A DNA stretch of 64,000 nt, from NCBI GenBank assembly GCA_030149205.1, contig JASBSB010000006.1, positions 605,119-669,118 of the forward strand. The letters are read 5' to 3'. The notes beneath the pieces are model-generated. The model had not been told where the DNA came from. It made no database searches and worked only from the letters and a program-made list of their open reading frames with translations. Below are positions 1 through 8,442 of the stretch, in pieces (positions within the stretch are counted from its first letter, which is position 1; every line of letters begins with the position of its first letter). This DNA is from Candidatus Heimdallarchaeota archaeon (lineage in GTDB: Archaea > Asgardarchaeota > Heimdallarchaeia > Heimdallarchaeales > Kariarchaeaceae). Position numbers and translations under genes: made by a program.

Positions 1-185
1 CCAATGTAAATTAATTCTACTGATGCAATAGAAATCACAACCGGAATCAGGGGAAGTGAGATTACAAACCTTAAAAGTACATAAGCTATTAAATCTCTTA
101 AAACAAAATTGTTTAATAAAATCTTTTTCCAATTCCTCAGGAGATTCTCAGTGTCTAAAGTCATCCAAGGTTGAATAAAGTTCAT
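1..185 (-). CDS. Partial membrane protein, cut by window edge
   Basis: An open frame begins with ATG at 185 and runs without a stop off the left edge, giving about 61 residues. It starts MNFIQPWMTLDTENLLR and then has a long hydrophobic stretch from about residue 30, which looks like one or two membrane segments. It lies 36 bp downstream of the 1105-aa gene on the same strand and probably closes the same cluster. No family is recognised from this fragment. Confidence 0.5.
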   Translation of the reverse strand, partial: MNFIQPWMTLDTENLLRNWKKILLNNFVLRDLIAYVLLRFVISLPLIPVVISIASVELIYI

Positions 186-221
186 TACTTGATAATTCCA
201 AAATCAATTTATAAACAAAAA

Positions 222-3200
222 TTAGGTTTTTGCCTTTAATACACTCTCAAATTTTGCCAAAAGAAATTCTTTACAGTTCTCTAATATTTTCCTCTTTTCA
301 AGAGAGGATTCTGCTTTTTGATATTGAGATAGAATTTTGTTATACCCACGTAGTGATAGTTTTTTGACTAGAAACTTGTTGGAACTCTCAATTAAAACAT
401 GGTTAAGAACTGGATTTTTAATCTCAAAATCAACAAGATCAGTTACAATCATGCCACCACGGATTTTCTGATAATCTAGCATCCTCTGATGTAATAATGA
501 AATATAAAACTCTGAATCTGGTAACACAGAGGTTTCATCTAGATTCAGTATCTTCATTACTTGATCATAATCCGACTTCTGCTTTCTAAATGATTTTTCA
601 GAAAGTTTCCAATAACTGAGAATAAACCTAACACTGTCCTGTATCATTTTTGAAGGGGTTCCGCTCCTGTTTAAAATTTCTAAAATAGAATTGTTCTCGG
701 AGTCATTAAATTTGAATCCAATATTTGGGGGATAGAGAGAGCTTTGAATAGAGATTCCTTGAGAGAGTAGTATATATCTCCCTAAAGGTTTAAGTTTCAT
801 TAGTAAACCTTTGGACTTTTTGTTTATTCGGAGTGACCTCAATTCCTTTATCTCTTTAAGTAAGACTCGATCCTCAATTTCTAACTCTGAAGCTTCAATC
901 TTTAAGAATTGTCTTAGACTAAGCTTAGAGTATTCATGCCTCCAATTAATGAAATATCTCAGAGCAAAACGATCCAATAGATCCAATAATACCTTCTCAT
1001 CTACTTGTTGAGATTCATCAATCAATAATGTGGGTAAAGCTCGAAAATCGATTTTGATAAAGGGTATCAAAGGTGTTTCAAGAGTCATTTTAAATTCCGA
1101 ATTCGGAGAATGATTGTCCTGTTCAAATTTTGCACTAATCACAGAGTCTGATGATTTTAAATCACCTGTTGTCTCATTTTCTCTAATTTTTGGTTCAAGG
1201 ACTATTTGATCCTCATTGACAGGCTGGTTGCTTGAACTAATATCTTGAATTTCAGTTGATTGTTCGATATATCGATGAAAGAATATAGCTACTTTGGATT
1301 GCAGCTCTAATAAGATAAATCTGAGGAATTTTGATGCATCATCTAATATTGTATTTTTGTTCCAACAAATTATGAATGAAAGAAGAGAACTATCTAGATC
1401 ATCTTCAGATTGAAGTTGATATTTTAGAGATAACAAGGATTTCACATAAAAGTAAGTGATATTTAGTTCTACAGGAATCAGGCCTTTATTTGACAGGTCT
1501 ATGATTAATTCCTCAGAACTCAAAAATTTGTTCAGATCAACTCTATAAGACCTTATGTTGCCTAAGATCATATCAATATATTCCCTACCTTGATTTGTTA
1601 CTATCAACTCCTCTGTAACGTCAGTATAACCTTTTCTAATTTTTTCCACTAATCCTCGAGAGATGAGTCTGTTAAGAGCATGTTCATCACCTTTTTCATT
1701 CAGAACCAGCGATAATGGAGTACTTTTGCCCATCTCTTCAATTTTTGAAATTGCTGAACCAAGAAAAGTTTTCTTTGGTACAAGTTCTCTTAGCAGTTGC
1801 AACTCAATTTTAGTTGCTTCGTATTCTTCTAACAATCGAGAATATGTTATTTTGATACTATTATCTCCCTTAAGCTCAGATTCTATAAACAGAAGAATTT
1901 CATGGTTCTCAGTTGTAATTGGTTGTTCATCAACCTCATGCAATTCATCTAGTAACAATTCATCATCTTGGTTTGTAATTTGCTTCAAGGGTTTAGAGTG
2001 ATTGAAAGACACTATCTGAAACTTATCAGACAAAGGTGATTTGTAATAATATCCAGAGTACATTCTTTTGAATTGATTTATGAACCATTGATTCTGGGGA
2101 TAACTGAGAAGTTTAGGTTCTAAAACCAATAAAGGAAGATTAATGGGATGCAGGCGTGGGTTAACCGCACGAATTATAAACCTGGTCTGTGGGCTCAAAT
2201 TTTTAACTAGCTGGAATGTCTCCCTATTTATCAATAGATTGGATATCAAGGGGTCTTCAATTATTAGGGTATCAAAGAGTATTCCCTTGACTTTTGCAAA
2301 AATGATGAATGTATAAAGTTGAAATAATGACTGAATAGGAGATTTATGGCTAAATTTTAGTAGAGGGAACCTAAATATTTCTGTTTCATATGAGGAATCT
2401 GAGTCAGGAGGGTTTAGAAATGTATAATTTTCAAAGTGTGAAAACGTTATCAAAATTTTATTCATCTCTTCATCATATCCTGAAAAGCCATTAAACTGTG
2501 TTTTATCCTCGAGTAATGAATCAAACCTTAATTTTGATAGGTTTGAAACGGAAAGAGTAGATGATTTAGCAGATTCAATAAGTAAAAGCAAATTTTCAGT
2601 CAGGTTATCCACATCAACTAACACTTCTAAGAACTTGCCAAATAAGGTGAGATCAAACCCTGCAGGTAATTTTTCCAATAGTTTAAAATAATCAGTCTTT
2701 AATAACTTAAAGTCAATTTCTTTAAATGGTAACTCGTTAGTTCCAACATATAAGACTCTCCCTGCATATCCAGAGAGGAACCTTTGGCACCACTCATCAA
2801 ACTGCTCCTTCATGGCCAATGCAACCAAAGATTCTCCCTCAACTAAGGTATATTCTACCCCAGCAAGATTACAAACAAATGGTTCCATAAGAGGATCTGT
2901 AAGTGGTTTCAATCCACGGATGTCCAACATTTCTGAAAAATCTGCTGGAGGGAAATCGAAGAGTTTTCTAATTAAATCACTTAAATACCCAGGCTCTTCT
3001 GCTTCAATAAAACCAAATTTGTTGTCTAGGTAGAATGTTTTTGGGTTAATTGAAAGCATATCATCAGTACTTCTGTCGAGATTTGGATTTAATGAAAAGT
3101 GTGATGACCTGATTTTTGCTTTATACAAACCTTTGACTGCTAAATCTTGAATGGGAATCTCATCGGTTTTAGGATGTACCTGATGGTAGACTGCTACAAA

Positions 3201-3539
3201 GGCAAGCCTATGATTGTAACGAATGATCCGCAATTTCCAATTGTTCTCTTGTAAATATTTTAGAAGTTCAAAGAAAGAGTTGCTTTCTACCTCTTTGAAT
3301 TTATCTGAAATCTTGGAATTAATGATTGTCAACTTCTCATCTTTTGTTTTCAGATTTCTTAGTTGTGGAATCTGATCCAATTTCTCTTTTTCATCTAATG
3401 TTTGATATGATATGCTAAAATTTGGTGGTTTAACAAGGTAAAATGAATAAACCATAGAATTATTATTTAAATCAATTTTCAGGTGATTTTTTCTAATCTT
3501 AGAAAAATTGGTTTCATAAGCTTGATAAGATTGCATCAC
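222..3539 (-). CDS. Large unknown protein (1105 aa) with a winged-helix-like segment
   Basis: I do not recognise this protein. It has no signal peptide, no convincing membrane segment and no Walker A motif, so it looks cytosolic. The first 550 residues are mixed alpha/beta. Around residues 618-670 a segment (ALNRLISRGLVEKIRKG followed by ELIVTNQGREYI) reads like a winged helix-turn-helix with recognition helix and wing. A low-complexity acidic/polar linker lies near residues 770-820, then a second mostly helical domain to the end. It is 36 bp downstream of the surface-protein gene and belongs to a same-strand cluster from 8055 to 1. DNA binding by the winged-helix segment is inference. Confidence 0.75.
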   Translation of the reverse strand: MMQSYQAYETNFSKIRKNHLKIDLNNNSMVYSFYLVKPPNFSISYQTLDEKEKLDQIPQLRNLKTKDEKLTIINSKISDKFKEVESNSFFELLKYLQENNWKLRIIRYNHRLAFVAVYHQVHPKTDEIPIQDLAVKGLYKAKIRSSHFSLNPNLDRSTDDMLSINPKTFYLDNKFGFIEAEEPGYLSDLIRKLFDFPPADFSEMLDIRGLKPLTDPLMEPFVCNLAGVEYTLVEGESLVALAMKEQFDEWCQRFLSGYAGRVLYVGTNELPFKEIDFKLLKTDYFKLLEKLPAGFDLTLFGKFLEVLVDVDNLTENLLLLIESAKSSTLSVSNLSKLRFDSLLEDKTQFNGFSGYDEEMNKILITFSHFENYTFLNPPDSDSSYETEIFRFPLLKFSHKSPIQSLFQLYTFIIFAKVKGILFDTLIIEDPLISNLLINRETFQLVKNLSPQTRFIIRAVNPRLHPINLPLLVLEPKLLSYPQNQWFINQFKRMYSGYYYKSPLSDKFQIVSFNHSKPLKQITNQDDELLLDELHEVDEQPITTENHEILLFIESELKGDNSIKITYSRLLEEYEATKIELQLLRELVPKKTFLGSAISKIEEMGKSTPLSLVLNEKGDEHALNRLISRGLVEKIRKGYTDVTEELIVTNQGREYIDMILGNIRSYRVDLNKFLSSEELIIDLSNKGLIPVELNITYFYVKSLLSLKYQLQSEDDLDSSLLSFIICWNKNTILDDASKFLRFILLELQSKVAIFFHRYIEQSTEIQDISSSNQPVNEDQIVLEPKIRENETTGDLKSSDSVISAKFEQDNHSPNSEFKMTLETPLIPFIKIDFRALPTLLIDESQQVDEKVLLDLLDRFALRYFINWRHEYSKLSLRQFLKIEASELEIEDRVLLKEIKELRSLRINKKSKGLLMKLKPLGRYILLSQGISIQSSLYPPNIGFKFNDSENNSILEILNRSGTPSKMIQDSVRFILSYWKLSEKSFRKQKSDYDQVMKILNLDETSVLPDSEFYISLLHQRMLDYQKIRGGMIVTDLVDFEIKNPVLNHVLIESSNKFLVKKLSLRGYNKILSQYQKAESSLEKRKILENCKEFLLAKFESVLKAKT

Positions 3540-3575
3540 ATTTGTAAGAATTGAGTTATTTATTTAAGTGAGGGA

Positions 3576-4658
3576 TTATCTCTTTCTAGGTGCTTGAATT
3601 ACACTTGATTGCTTAATACGATTTCTTGAAATTTTGAAGTAGGTTCCCCAGGTTAAAATTAAAATTAATATCCCAATAATAGGGGTACCACTTCCGTTGC
3701 TAGAGTATATAAAGTTTAAAGGGTTGAATCCCCACCCAGACCCAGTTTGATTGGTTTTTAATACTGGAAAAGAGAGATCAATAGAGGTGAAACTTATATT
3801 TACTGCAGGACCAAACAAGAGAATCATTAGGTTGTTTTGTTCTTTAAGCTTCACATTTTCAAGGTTAAAAGTTAGAGAACCCGTTTTTCTATCAACGACA
3901 TTTTGGGATTGTATTTCATTCAACGATATTTTAAGGGTTGATTTATCCAATAACCCCTGTGATCCAACCATAGTAACCTGAGTATGAATTGATACTTTTG
4001 CGATTTTCTGAATTGCTGTTACTGGGAGCATCCAATTGATTTCTTGAGAAGTCTCTGTAAAATAGATTGATTTCCCAAAAGTTACAGTGAAAAACGGGAT
4101 ATATTCCAGCTGTAATCTTGTTTGGGTTAAATCAACTGGGAGCTGCCCAGGAAGAAAGTAGGTGCCTGTTTTAATTGTAATACTGATATTAAGGTTAGAG
4201 CCCCCAATACCACCTCTTGTAAATTTGGCTTTCATACTGACAGGGATCTGACCTTTATGTTCACTGAAAGAAGAAAATAGAAATTTGTTTTGGAAATACA
4301 GCTGATTTTGTACAATGCTTGAATGCGGTATAGGTTGTACTTTCAATCGAACTTCGCTCCCAGTCAGAGTAAACACACGAAAGCTATTGAAAAGGGGTTC
4401 AATCTGTCCAAAATACAATTCCAAAATTCCAGTTTGATTACTTTTGATGGTTATATCGTAACTTAATATATCCTTGTACTCTACTGAGGTGTTCAAAATA
4501 AACCTCTCAAACACTAAGTTAGGACTCAAAACTGACTGATGAAAAACCTCCGTTTTTTTTGTGATGAAACTTATCTTTGAGTTCTGTTCGGAGTGAACAA
4601 AACTTGTACTCATAACGAGAAGAAGAACTAGAAGTCCACAGAATAATAAAGATCTCAA
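3576..4658 (-). CDS. Type I membrane-anchored surface protein (360 aa)
   Basis: The N-terminus (MRSLLFCGLLVLLLVMSTSF) is a signal peptide. The middle is beta-rich with many N-x-S/T sequons, and a single membrane segment near residues 325-345 is followed by a basic tail ending PRKR. The topology is an outward-facing domain anchored at its C-terminus. The start codon is TTG at 4658, whose last two bases overlap the TGA stop of the small upstream ORF, implying translational coupling. The family is not recognised. Position between two cytosolic unknowns suggests it is the external part of the complex the cluster encodes; this is inference. Confidence 0.75.
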   Translation of the reverse strand: MRSLLFCGLLVLLLVMSTSFVHSEQNSKISFITKKTEVFHQSVLSPNLVFERFILNTSVEYKDILSYDITIKSNQTGILELYFGQIEPLFNSFRVFTLTGSEVRLKVQPIPHSSIVQNQLYFQNKFLFSSFSEHKGQIPVSMKAKFTRGGIGGSNLNISITIKTGTYFLPGQLPVDLTQTRLQLEYIPFFTVTFGKSIYFTETSQEINWMLPVTAIQKIAKVSIHTQVTMVGSQGLLDKSTLKISLNEIQSQNVVDRKTGSLTFNLENVKLKEQNNLMILLFGPAVNISFTSIDLSFPVLKTNQTGSGWGFNPLNFIYSSNGSGTPIIGILILILTWGTYFKISRNRIKQSSVIQAPRKR

Positions 4659-4768
4659 TATACCACCTTCTTCGAAACAAAGTTAACCAGATACCCCAAG
4701 CTAACTGGAATTCCAATCTGAAGGATTATCCGGAGACTCAGTTTCACTTTTTCCATTCTGTCCTCCAT
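4655..4768 (-). CDS. Small single-pass membrane protein (37 aa)
   Basis: A short frame fills the gap between the 563-aa gene and the 360-aa surface protein. It encodes 37 residues from ATG at 4768, or 33 from the second ATG at 4756, which has a GGAGG ribosome binding site 6 nt ahead. The product has a basic start, one hydrophobic helix (LRIILQIGIPVSLGYLV) and a basic end. Its TGA overlaps the TTG start of the next gene, and it begins 3 bp after the previous stop, so operon spacing supports it being real. No homologue is known to me. Confidence 0.5.
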   Translation of the reverse strand: MEDRMEKVKLSLRIILQIGIPVSLGYLVNFVSKKVVY

Positions 4769-4771
4769 GTT

Positions 4772-6463
4772 CTACATCACCCTGTTTAAATGATTAATCA
4801 ATACATCAGGAACCCAGGAGAGCATTTGCCATCCATACATTTTAGGTGATGTTTGAAATGAGAATACAGAGTTTTGAAATTCTTTTTGAAAAGTTACCGT
4901 CCAGGGAAGACTAAGATTTTGATTTAATTCCTCTAATAAATCAATTATGAAGTGTTCTGTTAACAGATGAAATCTTTTGTCTGTGTCTAAGAGATCAACT
5001 TTACTAGTTTCTCTTGTAATTTCTTGTAAAGTATCAATTTTCTTTTGGTTTAGCTTTTGAAAATCAAGAAAATAAAGCCCAGGTAACCTGTAGATTGTTA
5101 TGATTTCATGTTTGTTTGAAAGAAATCGTGTAAACTCCAATAACTCCTTCATCCTTTGGAGAGAAGTTGAGGTATATTCCCCAAAATACTTGTTTGAGAG
5201 CCTGAATTTCAAATTTTTAGTGCGATCTTCCACCAGCTCTCTAACTTTGCGCTCCAATCGAAGAGTTTCATCTATCTTCCGTTCCTCAAATTTTTCAATA
5301 AGATGCTTTTTGTAGGCTCTTATATCTTCAGGATCTGTGTCTGGCTCAATAAAATCCTCTAAGTTTAATCTGATAAATTCGTTTAATTTTGAAGAGGAAT
5401 ATTTTACCTTAATTTCCTCACTGAATTTTTCCAGTAGATATTCATAGTATTCTTCTTCATCACGAAAAGTGGAGTCAAAACTAAGATACTCAGATTTAAT
5501 TAAGTCGAATAATTGAGGAATTACGACCACAGAGGACTTGGGAAGAATAGGGTATAATGATTGAACCATAGCTTGAAATTCATAGATTGAAAGATCTTGT
5601 GTGAATTCAATAAATTGAATATCAAGGTTTCCAATGATATTTTCTGGTGATTCTATCCCTAATTGTCCACATTTTTGGACAAAAATTTCCTCAGACTCCA
5701 ACCAATAAATTTTGGGTAATTTCCCAATGTCATCCTTCAGACCAGCCTTGTTTATTTGATACAACGAACTCAAAATTGAGATATTTACATACTCATCTCC
5801 AAGGAAAATTTGATTGTATCTTAAGGTGTCAGAGTTAATCTGCCCTGAGAGTTTAAATGAGATAAAGCCCTCCCTCAATCTACTCACAAGCTCAGATTTG
5901 TGCGAACTTGGATCAAAAATTATCTTTCCACCATCTTTATCCCAAGAAACAACATAGAAACTATCATTTACCCAAAGGAATGATACTCTCCATGATCGCT
6001 TTCCAGTGATTGAAGAAACAAATTCTTTCAAGAGATCCTGTCCTTGTTCAATGATAACCAGATCTGAATCCCCTCCCACGGTCAAGTTATTTTGACCAAT
6101 ATACATAGGATTGTTCCCGAAGGGTTTGTAGATAAAAGTCATGCTGGCCTCTGAAGGAATTTCATTTGGAACAAGGGAAATTGAAAATGAGGATCTGTTT
6201 GACCAACCAGGTTTCAAAAGCTCAATAATATCCTTTCCAAAAAAATTTTTCAAAGTCCCTTCAGTAGGTGAGTCAGGAGTAAATCTGGCTTCTCGATTTT
6301 GGAGGATGTAGGCTGACAAATAGAGATATGAAACCGTTAAATTTGGAGAGTTTGAGTAATACAATATCTTCTGATTGTCATTAAGCACTTTTGCAATTTG
6401 CTCTGGGATAATATTCTGGACACTCACTGATCTCGAATGGAGGGAAGAGTAGGTGGTTGTCAT
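4772..6463 (-). CDS. Unknown cytosolic protein (563 aa)
   Basis: Not recognised. The first 300 residues are mixed alpha/beta. Residues about 345-440 form a long, highly charged helical stretch (EEEYYEYLLEKFSEEIKV, then many E/K/R repeats), likely a coiled coil. No signal peptide, membrane helix or nucleotide-binding motif is seen. Its ATG overlaps the stop of the 531-aa gene in an ATGA arrangement (6460-6463), so the two are translationally coupled and probably form one complex. Its stop lies 3 bp before the small membrane ORF. Confidence 0.75.
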   Translation of the reverse strand: MTTTYSSLHSRSVSVQNIIPEQIAKVLNDNQKILYYSNSPNLTVSYLYLSAYILQNREARFTPDSPTEGTLKNFFGKDIIELLKPGWSNRSSFSISLVPNEIPSEASMTFIYKPFGNNPMYIGQNNLTVGGDSDLVIIEQGQDLLKEFVSSITGKRSWRVSFLWVNDSFYVVSWDKDGGKIIFDPSSHKSELVSRLREGFISFKLSGQINSDTLRYNQIFLGDEYVNISILSSLYQINKAGLKDDIGKLPKIYWLESEEIFVQKCGQLGIESPENIIGNLDIQFIEFTQDLSIYEFQAMVQSLYPILPKSSVVVIPQLFDLIKSEYLSFDSTFRDEEEYYEYLLEKFSEEIKVKYSSSKLNEFIRLNLEDFIEPDTDPEDIRAYKKHLIEKFEERKIDETLRLERKVRELVEDRTKNLKFRLSNKYFGEYTSTSLQRMKELLEFTRFLSNKHEIITIYRLPGLYFLDFQKLNQKKIDTLQEITRETSKVDLLDTDKRFHLLTEHFIIDLLEELNQNLSLPWTVTFQKEFQNSVFSFQTSPKMYGWQMLSWVPDVLINHLNRVM

Positions 6464-8055
6464 GTTTTGATACTCCCGCAGTGTGTGTTAAGTAAAAATT
6501 TCCGTACTTTCTGATTGAAGTCTTTACTCATTAAGGAGTGAAGTGTTAGTTTATCATAAAAAATAGGATGAACTTGAAAGTTAGATTTGGTTATATCATG
6601 TATACACTTTGAACAACTTAAATCAAATTTATCTGTAATTTCTGATTGTATTAATTGAGTAGGAAATTTTGTATCAAGTGAATCCAAAAGAGTATTGGAG
6701 GGAGAATCTAAAGTATAACCAAATTTGTAAACCGATTTCTGATTTATAATTTCAACTTTTAATGCTTTGTTGCTTTGGAAAATCAAATCTGAATTGTTAT
6801 ATTTTTCAGATGTTTCCAATTTTACATCACTGATCCTTTTGATAGGTTTTTGTTTTTCAGTTTGTATAAGTTTGATAACCTTGGATACTTCCTGTGATCT
6901 TGAACTCTTCTGAAACCTGTTTGATTCAGAGTCTTTTAGGATTTCTTGCTTGCTCCACCCATCAAATACCACCTCTGGAGAACTTTTAGTAAATTTACAA
7001 GATTTAATGAAATCTTTGACAGAATCAAATGCCTGTTGTAACCTAACTATTTTCTTGTATACCTGTTGTACTAATCCTTCACTAGGGTCTCTATTTAAAA
7101 CTGCTGCAATAAATTGAATTTTAGAAGGTAACTCATGTCCCAGTAATACCTCTAACAAACCCAGGATTGCAAGCGTTTCAGAATTAGCAACATCACCTTT
7201 CAATTCAAATCCATACTGTTTCTGTATTGATTGTGTCGCTTTGATTGCATCATTTAATGATATACCTTTAGGGAGCTCAAACCTAAGCTTATAGATTATT
7301 TCCTTAGCTTTTAATTTGTTAGATCTCTGTTTAAACTTCTTTTTCTTCTGTGGAGTTGAGACAGAAAGAATCCCAAATGACTCTAACTCATATTTTGTTT
7401 TCATTAGACCCTTTGATGTAAGATTCAATGAATTCTTAAGATCAGAATCAATTGAATCAGGGATTTTATATCCATGGCGTTTCAGGTAACAAGAACAGAG
7501 TATATGGTATAGATATGGTGCTATACTATTAACTCTAATTCCATCTGGTTTGGTTTCCAAAAATTCTAAGAACGATTCATGTAAAGATTGCTTATAATCT
7601 TCCGCAACTGTCCTCAGACAGTATGGAATCTTCTTAAGGTTCGCCTCAACTTTCTTTGTCTGTACTATATTTCTAGATGACTCAGAGTTAGACTCAGCAA
7701 TTATGATCCTTTTCGCAAATCCTAACCCCCCCAATTTTATCAGAGTTTTGTATTCCTGAGGATTTAATCCAGTTCTTTGCTTTTCTGGCATAAGCTTTGC
7801 TGATGTGGGCTGATTTGCAATATATGTCACATCAAATGAGTATTGTTGTTGATAGAGGGCCTTTTGAGTACCATACATCAACTCTATCTCTGCTAATTCT
7901 CTTAGATCTTCTAAATACAAATCTTCCAATGTTTTCTCTTTCTTTGGTTCATCTCTCCCTAAATCATAATACTTAGAGATTTCTTGATAAGATTCCGGTT
8001 CTTCTATTGAAAAATCAAATGTATGATTTGATAGTTTTTCTATGCTACTTGCCAT
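6460..8055 (-). CDS. Unknown protein (531 aa), possibly with divergent cyclin-like repeats
   Basis: First gene of the left-end cluster. The family is not recognised with confidence. Residues about 175-225 (APYLYHILCSCYLKRHGYKI ... LTSKGLMKTKYELE) and about 265-345 resemble in helix pattern the paired cyclin folds of TFIIB-type factors, but without conserved motifs I treat this as a hint only. A basic lysine-rich patch (PQKKKKFKQRSNKLKAKE) separates the two segments. One CxxC (CSKC) near residue 485 lacks a partner pair. The following gene overlaps by 4 bp. The upstream region carries repeated AATTTGTC motifs. Confidence 0.7.
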   Translation of the reverse strand: MASSIEKLSNHTFDFSIEEPESYQEISKYYDLGRDEPKKEKTLEDLYLEDLRELAEIELMYGTQKALYQQQYSFDVTYIANQPTSAKLMPEKQRTGLNPQEYKTLIKLGGLGFAKRIIIAESNSESSRNIVQTKKVEANLKKIPYCLRTVAEDYKQSLHESFLEFLETKPDGIRVNSIAPYLYHILCSCYLKRHGYKIPDSIDSDLKNSLNLTSKGLMKTKYELESFGILSVSTPQKKKKFKQRSNKLKAKEIIYKLRFELPKGISLNDAIKATQSIQKQYGFELKGDVANSETLAILGLLEVLLGHELPSKIQFIAAVLNRDPSEGLVQQVYKKIVRLQQAFDSVKDFIKSCKFTKSSPEVVFDGWSKQEILKDSESNRFQKSSRSQEVSKVIKLIQTEKQKPIKRISDVKLETSEKYNNSDLIFQSNKALKVEIINQKSVYKFGYTLDSPSNTLLDSLDTKFPTQLIQSEITDKFDLSCSKCIHDITKSNFQVHPIFYDKLTLHSLMSKDFNQKVRKFLLNTHCGSIKT

Positions 8056-8103
8056 AAATAGTTATTCTCCTTCCCCCCTCCCATCATGATGGTAAATCTA
8101 AGG

Positions 8104-8340
8104 AAATTTGTGAAATTTGTGAATAGAAAGTTCAGAAGTTTAAATAGCAATATCTAAAAATAGTCTAGTAACACTGAAATTATTAACTTGATAATTTGTC
8201 TAAATTTGACGAAAATTTAAAACCAAAAGACTTCCTAAATTTAAATCGATGAAAAAATACTCACTCAAGTCATATACACAAAAAATTTGTCATTATGCTT
8301 TATCAAGAAGAAGTGAAAAAAATTTGTCAATTAATTTGTC
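8104..8340. repeat. Repeated AATTTGTC motif in gene-free stretch 8056-8442
   Basis: The 387-bp gap between radA and the 531-aa gene has no ORF. It contains AATTTGTC four times (8193-8200, 8284-8291, 8321-8328, 8333-8340) and a tandem pair of the related AAATTTGTG (8104-8112 and 8113-8121). On the minus strand these read GACAAATT and lie upstream of the cluster that starts at 8055, so a multi-site operator or binding array is plausible. AT-richness alone would yield some AAATTT, but not the shared GTC end so often. Confidence 0.45.
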
Positions 8341-8442
8341 CAATTTTCCCAAAATTTAATAGTGAATCTCAAAGTTATTCAACTGATTTTTTATGTCGTA
8401 TTTTAGTAATACCAAAAATAATTTAGAAGCTACACCAATAAA

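Noticed and set aside
222..3539. 1105-aa protein as a HerA/VirB4-type ATPase
   Set aside because: The general layout suggested it, but there is no Walker A motif and LIIEDP alone is not enough.
4519..4716. 65-codon minus frame overlapping the surface-protein start
   Set aside because: Lies mostly inside the better-supported 360-aa and 37-aa frames.
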